Source: an uncultured Christensenella sp. | GTDB lineage: Bacteria > Bacillota > Clostridia > Christensenellales > Borkfalkiaceae | Assembly (NCBI GenBank): GCA_910585685.1 | Contig: CAJUEO010000010.1 | Coordinates: forward strand, 1-61,626 | Direction: 5' to 3' | DNA: 61,626 nucleotides | Part shown: positions 30,201-37,630 of the stretch, one piece after another | How positions within the stretch are numbered: position 1 is the stretch's first letter | Layout of the letters: every line of letters begins with the position of its first letter | Translations under genes and position numbers: made by a program | The notes under the pieces: model-generated | What the model was told of the DNA's origin: nothing | The model's input: the letters and a program-made list of their open reading frames with translations, nothing else | Database searches by the model: none

Positions 30201-30293
30201 GGTGTTTGCTCCGCCCTTTGCGGAATAAATTTTGCTTACGTTTTTAATTTCAAGCATTTTATAACAAGCTTGATTTTCACTAATTTCGGGCAT
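27219..30293 (-). CDS. Fused ABC transporter: ATP-binding domain plus FtsX/MacB-type permease
   Basis: The protein has 1,024 residues. Residues 13-235 are a LolD/MacB-type ATPase, with Walker A LGKSGSGKST, Q-loop FQEYNI, signature LSGGQKQRIAIARA and Walker B IIMADEPTG. A linker of about 110 residues leads to one membrane helix near 354-378. A large predicted extracytoplasmic domain (about 380-880) follows, then three C-terminal helices typical of FtsX permeases (SLLLFNFISVSISNKRKEIGILRAVGA is the conserved cytoplasmic segment). Type VII exporters of this layout extrude peptides, antibiotics or lipids or do mechanotransmission. The substrate is not evident. GGGGAGG before the ATG at 30293 supports the start. 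Confidence 0.9.
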   Translation of the reverse strand: MPEISENQACYKMLEIKNVSKIYSAKGGANTHALNDVSISFGETGLVFLLGKSGSGKSTLLNISGGLDEPTSGEVIVKGKSSKDFTGSDFDSYRNTFVGFIFQEYNILDEFNVEDNIALALELQGKPKDKQKINSILRDVELEAFAKRKPNTLSGGQKQRIAIARALVKEPQIIMADEPTGALDSATGKQVFDTLKALSKTRLVIVVSHDREFAEIYGDRIVELADGKIISDVTKTHVAADVIDENVAVIGENTLSIKSGASLTKENFKTIQDFISKSEGDVIISKGEKEISSFKKVNRVSESGSTEKFENTDGAALTDKNYSAEESKFIRSRLPVGKAIKIGASSLKLKPVRLVFTIFLSVVAFIMFGITSTLMFFNESEVLVSSFVNGDSEYIALSKQYEIRYIYDSVVFPSSQSAKFTQEEYDQMVEKFGSSVIGFYQYESDVSNISVSGKNQAYYSRSVSKVTVLPENHSLRSSIIGAYPKTADEICISDYFLEVLKNNSYYNVTLNENGVANQFDTDDILEIRSANDIIGKYIVCGSRPFKVTGVFGSGQISAKFDKLKENLDLNSQEMYRLKSEYENYLKEGLKTAFLVDEGFTKYLNKWSGGYPKEHLFYNFHGGVDFSMDPRQWNDESMQFVDCGMQSFHDVYEANVYGSKGAFEGIFFGGQQKSQLADDEVLLSLRMFFDRSMTSRIIEYYMSFETGENDYENYLAASTRYNKELEYYFNIIQKNEIIDKDTGESSYCTKQQYDEAVAKLTEIIESIQPIEINASFGGGAARKMKLVGFYKMKNMTDMLAYNDSGVYFSQNFFDENLEINNSSMSTAETNYVWEDGQKYNGLLISYDKSEKLIRDAIGISGVENKKANDVYYTISNDIALSVSNVSSMIEILSTVFLWVGVVLALFSSLLLFNFISVSISNKRKEIGILRAVGARGIDVFKIFFAESGIIVGICLIISLIGSVLLCGVINKIIMEEVGLAVTLFVFGVASVGILIGIAVLVAFISTFLPVYFAARKKPVESIRAL

Positions 30294-30337
30294 TTTTACC
30301 TCCCCTTTTTATGTATTATCTGTATTAATATAATTAT

Positions 30338-30366
30338 AGTATAAATTAGTTGCGGCAATTTGTCAA
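30338..30366 (-). promoter_or_regulatory. Promoter for the ABC exporter operon
   Basis: On the minus strand TTGACA (30366-30361), 17 nt, TATACT (30343-30338). Confidence 0.7.
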
Positions 30367-30398
30367 CAGTTTTGGCAAAATAAATATCGCGCAAAGCG

Positions 30399-30427
30399 TT
30401 GTCAAACGACAAATATTTTGATACTAT
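30399..30427 (+). promoter_or_regulatory. Candidate promoter for the YggS gene
   Basis: TTGTCA (30399-30404), 17 nt, TACTAT (30422-30427), six bases before the ATG at 30434. The -10 is imperfect; a TATAAA at 30425-30430 is the alternative. Either implies an almost leaderless transcript. Confidence 0.45.
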
Positions 30428-30433
30428 AAATAT

Positions 30434-31120
30434 ATGTTAGAGAAAAACGTAAAAAACTTATTGCAAACAATTCCCAAAACAAACAAATTCGGGGAAAAGG
30501 TAACCCTTGTAGCGGCGGTAAAAACACAGACCGCACAGGATATTTCGAGGGCTGTTGCCGCAGGCATAACCGACATAGGGGACAACCACGTTCAGGAATT
30601 CCGCGACAAATACAGCCAAATAGAGGGCAACCCCACCCGTCACTTTATAGGCACGTTGCAGACAAATAAAATTAAATACATTTTGGGCAAGGTAAATTTG
30701 TACCACTCGGTGGACAGGCTAAATCTTGCGGAAGAGCTTTCAAAAAAGAGCGCAAACACCGACGTAGTTTCACAAATTCTGATTGAAGTGAATATCGGCA
30801 ACGAGCCTACAAAAAGCGGCTTTGACTATGCGCAAGCAGAAAGCGCGTATAAAAAAATTGCTCAACTTCCACATATTTGCGTAAAGGGGCTTATGGCAAT
30901 GCTGCCCGAAAGCGACAACGAAAGCCTGCTTCGCGAACTTGCCGCAAAAATGCGCTTACTTTACGACAGGCTGAACGCGCAGGGCGCAAATTTCGAATAC
31001 CTTTCAATGGGAATGAGCGGAGATTGGAAGCTGTGCATTGACGAAGGCAGCAATATGATAAGGCTTGGCACGGCAATTTTCGGCAAAAGAAATTATAAAT
31101 TCAAGAAAAACACTCCATAA
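30434..31120 (+). CDS. YggS/PLPBP family pyridoxal-phosphate homeostasis protein
   Basis: The 228-residue single-domain PLP-binding TIM-barrel protein is related to B. subtilis YlmE and E. coli YggS. The PLP lysine is in VTLVAAVKTQTAQDI (near residue 33). Family segments DIGDNHVQEFRDKYSQI, RHFIGTLQTNKIKYIL and a C-terminal FEYLSMGMSGDWKLCIDEGSNMIRLGTAIFG are clear. The protein controls intracellular PLP and amino-acid pools and has no known catalytic turnover. Its 3' end overlaps the convergent DUF6809 gene by 20 bases. It has no ribosome binding site, and the candidate promoter lies right against the ATG. Confidence 0.9.
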   Translation: MLEKNVKNLLQTIPKTNKFGEKVTLVAAVKTQTAQDISRAVAAGITDIGDNHVQEFRDKYSQIEGNPTRHFIGTLQTNKIKYILGKVNLYHSVDRLNLAEELSKKSANTDVVSQILIEVNIGNEPTKSGFDYAQAESAYKKIAQLPHICVKGLMAMLPESDNESLLRELAAKMRLLYDRLNAQGANFEYLSMGMSGDWKLCIDEGSNMIRLGTAIFGKRNYKFKKNTP

Positions 31121-31361
31121 CCAGCAAAAGCGCAAATTGCAGCCCGTTTTTAAAGGTTGCCAGCTCCCTTTCGACCGACAAATCAACCCCTGCCTCGATA
31201 TATCTTTCGAAAATATCTTTTTGCTCGTCGTTTAGCATATTGCTTAATTTTTGATAGAGTTCGAATGTTTTTTGCGACATTTTTTTGTAACTTTTAGTTT
31301 CATTTGTTTTTTCGCTGATTCTATTTAAGTTGTAATAAATTTCTTCAATAACTGTTTTCAT
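31101..31361 (-). CDS. DUF6809-like small protein
   Basis: The 86-residue protein (MKTVIEEIYYNLNRISEKTN...) ends in an ERELATFKNGLQFALLLVMECF segment. It resembles the short DUF6809 proteins common in Clostridia and often near mobile DNA; I rely on memory of that family. A longer frame opens at 31379, but AAAGGTG five bases before the ATG at 31361 supports the shorter form. The 31379 codon also lies inside the palindrome at 31373-31414. It is transcribed divergently from a small HTH regulator. Function is unknown. Confidence 0.65.
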   Translation of the reverse strand: MKTVIEEIYYNLNRISEKTNETKSYKKMSQKTFELYQKLSNMLNDEQKDIFERYIEAGVDLSVERELATFKNGLQFALLLVMECFS

Positions 31362-31372
31362 AAAAACACCTT

Positions 31373-31414
31373 TATTCATTATTTGAATATATTATAGTAT
31401 TCAAATAATGAATA
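31373..31414. promoter_or_regulatory. 42-bp perfect inverted repeat, likely operator between DUF6809 and HTH genes
   Basis: Arms 31373-31389 and 31398-31414 are perfectly complementary over 17 bases (TATTCATTATTTGAATA and its complement), with an 8-base centre. The minus-strand -10 box (31391-31396) lies in that centre. A dimeric HTH protein bound here would block the DUF6809 promoter and could touch the HTH promoter. Confidence 0.7.
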
Positions 31415-31420
31415 TGTCAA
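31391..31420 (-). promoter_or_regulatory. Promoter for the DUF6809 gene
   Basis: On the minus strand TTGACA (31420-31415), 18 nt, TATAAT (31396-31391), embedded in the palindrome. Confidence 0.65.
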
Positions 31421-31453
31421 GTATTTTATATAAATTTATAATATAATTTTATT

Positions 31454-31651
31454 ATGTACGGAAAAAACTTAAAACAATTGCGCCTTTCAAAAGGTTTAAC
31501 ACAAAAACAACTTGCGGAAATATTAAATACAACGCAAATTAATATAAGTAGATTAGAACTTGAAATTATTGATTTAAGTACAGATATGACTATAAAGATT
31601 TGTAAATATTTTGATATTTCTGCCGATTATTTGCTCGGTATTGAAAATTAA
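31454..31651 (+). CDS. XRE/Cro-type helix-turn-helix regulator
   Basis: The 65-residue protein is a single HTH_3 domain. It starts MYGKNLKQLRLSKGLTQKQL; the helix-turn-helix is LTQKQLAEILNTTQINISRLE (about residues 16-36) and it ends FDISADYLLGIEN, as in many Xre proteins. A TATAAT at 31442-31447 ends six bases before the ATG, so the mRNA is predicted to begin at the start codon. The likely target is the palindrome just upstream, giving autoregulation and control of the divergent DUF6809 gene. The pair resembles a minimal phage-like or toxin-antitoxin-like module, but no toxin is proven. Confidence 0.85.
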   Translation: MYGKNLKQLRLSKGLTQKQLAEILNTTQINISRLELEIIDLSTDMTIKICKYFDISADYLLGIEN

Positions 31652-31664
31652 AACTATACTTTAA

Positions 31665-31698
31665 AGCCCCCCAAAAGTCGAACGACTTTTGGGGGGCT
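31665..31698. terminator. Bidirectional terminator between the HTH and InlB/LRR genes
   Basis: Perfect 16-bp stem (arms 31665-31680 and 31683-31698) with a two-base loop; Ts follow on the plus side. It separates convergent genes. Confidence 0.85.
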
Positions 31699-31705
31699 GT
31701 TTTAA

Positions 31706-34700
31706 TTACTGCTGTTCACTTTTACCTATAACGTTATAACCTGTAAATATTATTTTATAATCTTCAACAAACTCGTCGGGGACTATTATTGTTACGGTTT
31801 GGGACAAATTTGTAAACGCCGCCGCGTCAACCGTGCCCGTCAAACTGCCTTCAAACCTCAACACTTCAACCTGTGTATTTTTAAACGCACATTCATACAC
31901 CGAAGTAATATTTGAGGTAAAAGTAATTTCTTTTATCGTTTTACAGTTCATAAACGCATATTTGTGTATAACCGTCACGTCGGTTATCGTCACTTTTTCA
32001 AGCGTGGCAGGGATATAGTACCAATAACGATATGAGCCGTTTTCATATTGAAATGTTGCGCCTTCTATTGTTTGATAATTGTTGTTATAGGTGTATCCAA
32101 AGATATAGCCGAATACTCGGCTAACGCCTCTGTCTGCCGACCTGCTTTCCCCTATAAACGGCAAGCTTATTTCCGTCAATGCGCAGCCTTTAAATGCGGC
32201 TGCATTTATCTCTTGCACGGTGTCGGGTACAGTAACTTTTGTAAGTCCCGTGTTTTCAAACGCATAAGCTCCTATGGTTGTTATGCCGCCCGTTAGTTCT
32301 ATCTGCGTTATTGCCGTGTTGACAAAAGCCCATCCACCTATACTTTGCAATTCTTCACTAAACGTTACTTCACTTAAATTTATGCAGTTATAGAACGAGT
32401 ACTGCCCTACTACCTTCAATGCGCTTGTGGGGAAGTTGAGCAATTTTTTGCAATTTCTGAATGCAAAGTCGTTTACGTTTTCCAAACTTTCTATGCCGTT
32501 CAGCGTTGTCAAATTTGAACACTCGGAAAACGCGCTTGCATTTACCGTGGTTACATTTCCGTTCAATGTAACCTCTTTCAGCATTGTACAGCTGTTAAAC
32601 GCTTTTTCGGGTATAACTGTCACGTCGGTTATCGTCACTTTTTCAAGTGTCGCAGGGATATAGTACCAATAACGATACGAGCCGTTTTCATATTGAAATA
32701 TTGCGCCTTCTATTGTTTCATAATTGCTGTTTATATAGGTGTATCCAAAGATATAGCCGAATACTTGGCTAACGCCTCTTGCCGTCCTGCTTTCCCCTAC
32801 AAACGGCAAGCTTATTTCCGTCAATGCGCAGCCTTTAAATGCGCCTTCTCCAATTATAGTTACGGTGTCGGGTACTGTCACGGTTGTTAGTCCTGTGTTT
32901 GCAAACGCATAAGCTCCTATGGTTGTTATGCCGCCCGTTAGTTCTATCTGCGTTATTGCCGTGTTGACAAAAGCCCATCCACCTATACTTTGCAATTCTT
33001 CACTAAACGTTACTTCACTTAAATTTATGCAGTTATAGAACGAGTACTGCCCTACTACCTTCAATGCGCTTGTGGGGAAGTTGAGCAATTTTTTGCAATT
33101 TCTGAATGCAAAGTCGTTTACGTTTTCCAAACTTTCTATGCCGTTCAGCGTTGTCAAATTTGAACACTCGGAAAACGCGCTTGCATTTACCGTGGTTACA
33201 TTTCCGTTCAATGTAACCTCTTTCAGCATTGTACAGCTGTTAAACGCTTTTTCGGGTATAACTGTCACGTCGGTTATCGTCACTTTTTCAAGTGTCGCAG
33301 GGATATAGTACCAATAACGATACGAGCCGTTTTCATATTGAAATATTGCGCCTTCTATTGTTTCATAATTGCTGTTTATATAGGTGTATCCAAAGATATA
33401 GCCGAATACTTGGCTAACGCCTCTTGCCGTCCTGCTTTCCCCTACAAACGGCAAGCTTATTTCCGTCAATGCGCAGCCTTTAAATGCGCCTTCTCCAATT
33501 GTAGTTACGGTGTCGGGCACTGTCACGGTTGTTAGTCCTGTGTTTGCAAAGGCACTTTGCTTGATTGCTGTTACGGGGCTTAAATTAATTATCGAAGGAA
33601 TTTCAAGATTTTTAATAGCGGTATCTTTTAAGCCCGTTATTGTTATGCCGCTCGATGCCGTCGTATATGACAGGTAGCGTTTATCAGTACCTTTCACCCA
33701 ATAAGCGTAAAAAGTTGTATCTCCACTCAAATTCCACTCGGTCGAGAAAGGGTACAATAAGGCGTTATTTGTCAGTTGCGTGCCCTGACCGTTTTGCTGT
33801 GAGAACCAGCCCTCGAAAGACCAGCCCGTTTTATAGGGTTGGGGAAGGACTATGTCTATTGCGGTATTATAGACAAATTGCTGTGCTTCCTGTTCGTTAT
33901 CGCTTGTTGCGCCCAAGTAGTCAAAGGTTACGTTTGCAGTCCATTTTGCGTACAAGGTTATAGTGTTGGTGGCTTTGCAAATGGTGGTTTCGTCGTATTT
34001 ATTGCCTCTGCCGCCGATATAGCTATACCAACCGCAGAAAACGTTGCCTTCTTTTTGGGTTGTGGGAAGTTCTTCAAGCGGAGAATCGTAGGTGTAAATT
34101 CTGTTGCTAATTAAAGAGCCGCCCTGAGCGTTGAACCTGAAAGTTATTTTGTTGGCAGTCCATTTTGCGGTAAGATACAACTCCGAAATGCGATTTATAA
34201 CTGTAGTTTCGTCATACCTGGCGCCCGTTTCGTCGTACCAGCCTTCAAAAGTATAGCCTGTGCGCCGAGGGGTTTCAGGCTCGAAAGTGTTGCCCTTTGT
34301 TACTAAAATGTTCGAAACGTGCGAACCGCCTGCCGAATCGAAGCTAATTCCTATTATATAGGAAGCGTAAAGCGTAACCGGTTCTTCAAAATTGTAATGG
34401 TAGTCATTATCGTGAAATAAGCCCTTGCCGCCGGGCTCCGTGTACCAACCGGTGAAAGAAATACCGCTGTTTATCGGAATGGGGGAGGGAAGTACTTCGA
34501 TAGACCTCTGCAATTGCTTGTATGCGGCGCGTACCTGAGTTTTTTCAAGAGTGCCCGCTTCGTCGGCGTCGAGGGTAATGGTAGTCAACCATCTGGCATA
34601 AAGCTGATAATCTTTGGCAACGTTATATATTGTACTGCTTTTAAATGCTATGCCGCCCACTTGTTGTTCGTACCAACCGTCAAAAACAAAGCCTTGGCGC

Positions 34701-36400
34701 TCGGGCACGGGCATCTCGCCAATCTCTGCGTTGTATGTCACGCTTTTGGAAGTTGTTTCGCATGCTCCGCCTAAGAGATTGAAGGTTAAAGTATAAGTTT
34801 TGGGGTTATATTTTGCGTGTAAAGTTAAATTTTCATAGACGAGGGTATCAAAGTCCCAAGCCGTTTTAAACTCGCTGTCCGCATACCAGCCGTCAAACGT
34901 ATATCCCACCTTTTGGGGGCTGTAAGGGGTATAAATTTTATTTCCGCTTTCGACGGTTTGCTCTCTGACGTATGTTCCGCCGTAAGTTTCAAAGGTAACC
35001 GTGTTTTCGAGGGGTATCCATTTGGCGTAAAGCGTTATATCCTTTATAACGTGCGTTGAAAAATCGTATTCTTTCGAATACTCTTCGTCGACGTACCATT
35101 TGTCAAATGTATAACCGTGTCTATAAGGGGCGCTCGGCTTTTTCGCAAAACCGCCCTTTTGAACTTTTTGAGCGGCAACATTTTCTCCGCCCATACAGTC
35201 AAACGATACTGTGTACGAAGGCAGTATTGCGTTCGGCGCGCAATAGTCGAAAGTATAGGAAACTACGCCGCCTGCCATTACCTGCAATATGCCAATCGAA
35301 AATACTCCGTTTGAAAGCTTTACATTGTTAAACGAACTTGCAAGCGAAATATTGAGTAAAGTGACCGTTTCTCCGTTTATAGTATATTTTATTGTTCCGT
35401 ATGAAGACAAAACGCTGCCGTCGACAAATTTTATATGATTTGAAGAAATGTTTACATGTTTGCCGTACATTGAAACTATCGAATCAAAAGTTTCGTGGTC
35501 GGTAGCAGACATATCGTTTATGTCGACGTAATAATCGTCCAATCCGCTGACAGAATAAGTAAAGCTTTTCAGCGTATAGCCGACAAAATCTTTGTCTTCG
35601 TCATCTTCGCCGGGAGTGCCGCTGTTGCCGTTCGGCTCCCATTTGGCATACAGAGTTATATCTTTTAAAACCTGGGTTGAAAAATTGTATTCTTTTGAAA
35701 AATTAATATCGGTAAACCAACCGATAAATATAAAGCCGCTTCTTTGAGGGTCGCTCGGTCTTTGCGCAACACCGCCTTTCTTAACTGTTTGAGCGGCAAC
35801 ACTTTCTCCGCCCATGCTGTCAAAAGATACGGTGTATGTAGACGTTGTTGCAGTTTTTGCGTAATAGTCGAATGAACAGGTAACCGTGTTGCCTGCCATT
35901 TCCTGGCTTATGCCTATCGAAAACTTTCCGTTTGAAAGTTTTACAAAGTTAAACGTGCTTGCAAGCGCGTCGTTGAGCAAAGTTACCGTTTCTCCGTCTA
36001 AAGTATATTTTACAGTTCCGTAAACCGATAATACGCTGCCGTCGACAAACTTTAATTGGTTCGAAGAAATATATACATGTTTGCCGTACGTTAAAATTAT
36101 CGAGTCGTACGTTGCGTGGTCGGTAGCAGACATATTTTCAACGTCGATATAATAGTCGCCCATTCCGCTGACAGAATATGTTAAACTTTTCAGCGTGTAG
36201 TCGACAAAATTTTTATCTTCGTTATTCTCGTTATCCTCATTTGGGGTATCGGTGTTACCGCCGTTGTTTCCGTTATTTTCCCCGTTGTTTCCCGTATTAC
36301 CGCCCGGAATGTCGATATTGCAGGCCAACAGCGAAAAACAGCAAGTCACCATTAGCGTTGCCAATATTGCTATAAATAAATGCTTAATTATTTTTTTCAC
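31706..36400 (-). CDS. Large surface lipoprotein with InlB-type repeats and BspA-type leucine-rich repeats
   Basis: 1,564 residues from a GTG at 36400. That start is chosen because AAGGAG lies six bases upstream and the promoter at 36435-36462 would start transcription downstream of the earlier ATG at 36436. The N-terminus MKKIIKHLFIAILATLMVTCCFSLLAC is a lipoprotein signal with lipobox LLAC. An Asn/Gly linker follows, then two copies of a module ending YAKW and about eight Listeria-Bacteroides repeats (GYTFDGWY...LYAKW pattern, residues about 240-930). The C-terminal third consists of LRR_5 repeats (xxIxxxAFxxCxxLxxVxL). Two 215-residue blocks of this region are nearly identical. Such proteins are adhesins or interaction proteins anchored at the outer face of the membrane. 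No enzyme domain is seen. Confidence 0.85.
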   Translation of the reverse strand: MKKIIKHLFIAILATLMVTCCFSLLACNIDIPGGNTGNNGENNGNNGGNTDTPNEDNENNEDKNFVDYTLKSLTYSVSGMGDYYIDVENMSATDHATYDSIILTYGKHVYISSNQLKFVDGSVLSVYGTVKYTLDGETVTLLNDALASTFNFVKLSNGKFSIGISQEMAGNTVTCSFDYYAKTATTSTYTVSFDSMGGESVAAQTVKKGGVAQRPSDPQRSGFIFIGWFTDINFSKEYNFSTQVLKDITLYAKWEPNGNSGTPGEDDEDKDFVGYTLKSFTYSVSGLDDYYVDINDMSATDHETFDSIVSMYGKHVNISSNHIKFVDGSVLSSYGTIKYTINGETVTLLNISLASSFNNVKLSNGVFSIGILQVMAGGVVSYTFDYCAPNAILPSYTVSFDCMGGENVAAQKVQKGGFAKKPSAPYRHGYTFDKWYVDEEYSKEYDFSTHVIKDITLYAKWIPLENTVTFETYGGTYVREQTVESGNKIYTPYSPQKVGYTFDGWYADSEFKTAWDFDTLVYENLTLHAKYNPKTYTLTFNLLGGACETTSKSVTYNAEIGEMPVPERQGFVFDGWYEQQVGGIAFKSSTIYNVAKDYQLYARWLTTITLDADEAGTLEKTQVRAAYKQLQRSIEVLPSPIPINSGISFTGWYTEPGGKGLFHDNDYHYNFEEPVTLYASYIIGISFDSAGGSHVSNILVTKGNTFEPETPRRTGYTFEGWYDETGARYDETTVINRISELYLTAKWTANKITFRFNAQGGSLISNRIYTYDSPLEELPTTQKEGNVFCGWYSYIGGRGNKYDETTICKATNTITLYAKWTANVTFDYLGATSDNEQEAQQFVYNTAIDIVLPQPYKTGWSFEGWFSQQNGQGTQLTNNALLYPFSTEWNLSGDTTFYAYWVKGTDKRYLSYTTASSGITITGLKDTAIKNLEIPSIINLSPVTAIKQSAFANTGLTTVTVPDTVTTIGEGAFKGCALTEISLPFVGESRTARGVSQVFGYIFGYTYINSNYETIEGAIFQYENGSYRYWYYIPATLEKVTITDVTVIPEKAFNSCTMLKEVTLNGNVTTVNASAFSECSNLTTLNGIESLENVNDFAFRNCKKLLNFPTSALKVVGQYSFYNCINLSEVTFSEELQSIGGWAFVNTAITQIELTGGITTIGAYAFANTGLTTVTVPDTVTIIGEGAFKGCALTEISLPFVGESRTARGVSQVFGYIFGYTYINSNYETIEGAIFQYENGSYRYWYYIPATLEKVTITDVTVIPEKAFNSCTMLKEVTLNGNVTTVNASAFSECSNLTTLNGIESLENVNDFAFRNCKKLLNFPTSALKVVGQYSFYNCINLSEVTFSEELQSIGGWAFVNTAITQIELTGGITTIGAYAFENTGLTKVTVPDTVQEINAAAFKGCALTEISLPFIGESRSADRGVSRVFGYIFGYTYNNNYQTIEGATFQYENGSYRYWYYIPATLEKVTITDVTVIHKYAFMNCKTIKEITFTSNITSVYECAFKNTQVEVLRFEGSLTGTVDAAAFTNLSQTVTIIVPDEFVEDYKIIFTGYNVIGKSEQQ
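32260..33549 (-). repeat. Near-perfect 645-bp tandem duplication in the LRR region
   Basis: Bases 32260-32904 and 32905-33549 are almost identical; the longest same-frame shadow (32427-32663 and 33072-33308) is identical at the protein level. Each copy encodes 215 residues. A shorter, more diverged third copy covers about 31940-32260. The identity points to recent duplication or continuing gene conversion. Confidence 0.92.
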
Positions 36401-36434
36401 GTCCGTCTCCTTAAAGTATAAAAGTCCTAATACC

Positions 36435-36462
36435 ATTATACACTATATATATAATTTTGCAA
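36435..36462 (-). promoter_or_regulatory. Promoter for the InlB/LRR lipoprotein gene
   Basis: On the minus strand TTGCAA (36462-36457), 16 nt, TATAAT (36440-36435). Confidence 0.65.
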
Positions 36463-36486
36463 GTACAAATTTTAAAATTAAATAAA

Positions 36487-36515
36487 AAAAGACCTTGTTT
36501 TTAACAAGGTCTTTT
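36487..36515. terminator. Terminator after rpsR
   Basis: Stem AAAAGACCTTGTT/AACAAGGTCTTTT with a three-base loop, flanked by A and T runs. Confidence 0.85.
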
Positions 36516-36520
36516 AGCTT

Positions 36521-36775
36521 TTAGTCTCCTTTGAAAGGAAGTAACGCCGAAATTCTTGCACGCTTGATTGCCGTTGAAAGCTCTCTCTGGTGCTTTGCGC
36601 AGGTGCCGCTCATTCTGCGAGGCAGCATTTTGCCGCTCTCGGTAACGAACTTCTTTAAACGGTTTACGTCCTTATAGTCGATTGCTTCCACCTTTTCCTG
36701 GCAGAAAACGCAAACCTTTTTGCGCGACGTTCTTTTAAACGCCTTTTTTACGGGTGCAACTTTATTTTCTTCCAT
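36521..36775 (-). CDS. rpsR: 30S ribosomal protein S18
   Basis: The 84 residues contain the S18 core (KRTSRKKVCVFCQEKVEAIDYKDV, LKKFVTESGKMLPRRMSGTCAKHQRELSTAIKRARISALLPF). It is the zinc-binding C+ paralog type: CVFC near residue 22 and C-x2-H at TCAKH. S18 pairs with S6 on the platform of the 30S subunit. It ends the conserved rpsF-ssb-rpsR operon. Confidence 0.97.
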   Translation of the reverse strand: MEENKVAPVKKAFKRTSRKKVCVFCQEKVEAIDYKDVNRLKKFVTESGKMLPRRMSGTCAKHQRELSTAIKRARISALLPFKGD

Positions 36776-36795
36776 AATACTATCTCCTTGAAAAA

Positions 36796-37218
36796 TCAGA
36801 AGGGAATATCCGAATCGTCGTCAAAAGGTTGAAGCTGGGGCTTTGAACCTCTTGAATTTGTTGAAGGCGCGCTGTCTGCAAAGTCGTCTGAATTTGCGCC
36901 GTTTTTAGGCGTCAAAAACTCTACGTCCTGTGCGACTATGTCGACCGCCGTGCGTTTAACGCCCTGCGCGTCCTCATAGTTTCTGAGCTCTATCGAGCCG
37001 CTTACCGCTACCTTTATGCCCTTTCTCGTGTAACGTGCAACCGTTTCAGCCAGATTGCGCCATGCAACGCAGTTGAAAAAGTCGGTCTTTCTTTCACCGT
37101 CGCCGCCCGAATAATTTCTGTTTACGGCTATTGCAAAACGGCAAATTTTAATTCCACCCGACGTTTCCGTAAGCTCGGGGTCACGCGTTAAATTCCCTAT
37201 TAAAAATACTTTGTTCAT
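36796..37218 (-). CDS. ssb: Single-stranded DNA-binding protein
   Basis: The 140 residues comprise an OB fold (MNKVFLIGNLTRDPELTETSGG, FNCVAWRNLAETVARYTRKG) from 1 to about 105, a short variable linker, and an acidic tip DDDSDIPF that recruits partner proteins. It sits between rpsF and rpsR, the usual Gram-positive arrangement. Curiously, the Shedu nuclease at the far end of the window ends in DDDSDIPF too. Confidence 0.97.
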   Translation of the reverse strand: MNKVFLIGNLTRDPELTETSGGIKICRFAIAVNRNYSGGDGERKTDFFNCVAWRNLAETVARYTRKGIKVAVSGSIELRNYEDAQGVKRTAVDIVAQDVEFLTPKNGANSDDFADSAPSTNSRGSKPQLQPFDDDSDIPF

Positions 37219-37227
37219 ACCTTTTTC

Positions 37228-37512
37228 CTATGCTTTTACCGTAATCATTCTTCTTAAAACTTCGGTTGACAGGTCGGAAATTCTTTCCAATTCCTTGACC
37301 GCTGAACCGTCAGCTTCGAAATTCATTACAAAGTACTCGCCTTCCGTCTTGTAGTTGATGGGATATGCAAGCTTTTTGGTACCCCACTTGTCTACGGAAA
37401 CGACGCTGCCGCCCTTGGACGCAACTATCTCTTCAAATTTCTTTGAAATAGCTTCTCTTGCCTCTTCGGATGCCGTCGCGTCAAGAATGTAAATCATCTC
37501 GTAAGTTTTCAT
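37228..37512 (-). CDS. rpsF: 30S ribosomal protein S6
   Basis: The 94-residue S6 protein (MKTYEMIYILDATASEEARE, KWGTKKLAYPINYKTEGEYFVMNFE) lacks the glutamate tail seen in enterobacteria. It is the first gene of rpsF-ssb-rpsR. GGGAGGTG lies seven bases before the ATG. The leader carries hairpins described separately. Confidence 0.97.
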   Translation of the reverse strand: MKTYEMIYILDATASEEAREAISKKFEEIVASKGGSVVSVDKWGTKKLAYPINYKTEGEYFVMNFEADGSAVKELERISDLSTEVLRRMITVKA

Positions 37513-37538
37513 AATTTTTCACCTCCCGGACTTAATCG

Positions 37539-37558
37539 GCGTATCAACTACGATACGC
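37539..37558 (-). promoter_or_regulatory. Candidate S6:S18 autoregulatory hairpin in the rpsF leader
   Basis: In the 70-nt leader GCGTATC pairs with GATACGC around a 6-nt loop, followed directly by CCG on the RNA strand. Leaders of rpsF in many bacteria have a stem with a CCG bulge bound by the S6:S18 complex. The flanking outer helix is not clearly formed here, so this is a candidate only. Confidence 0.4.
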
Positions 37559-37589
37559 AAGGTTAAAGCTTAAAATAAGCTACTTATCA

Positions 37590-37618
37590 ATATTACAACA
37601 TTTAAACGGCGTTGTCAA
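37590..37618 (-). promoter_or_regulatory. Promoter for rpsF-ssb-rpsR
   Basis: On the minus strand TTGACA (37618-37613), 17 nt, TAATAT (37595-37590). Confidence 0.75.
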
Positions 37619-37630
37619 CTTAAAATAGGA

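Noticed and set aside
31362..31379. ATG at 31379 as start of the DUF6809 gene
   Set aside because: It lies in the operator arm without a ribosome binding site; the ATG at 31361 has AAAGGTG.
36401..36436. ATG at 36436 as start of the InlB/LRR lipoprotein
   Set aside because: It overlaps the -10 box of the promoter, and the extra 12 residues would spoil the signal peptide. GTG at 36400 has AAGGAG.
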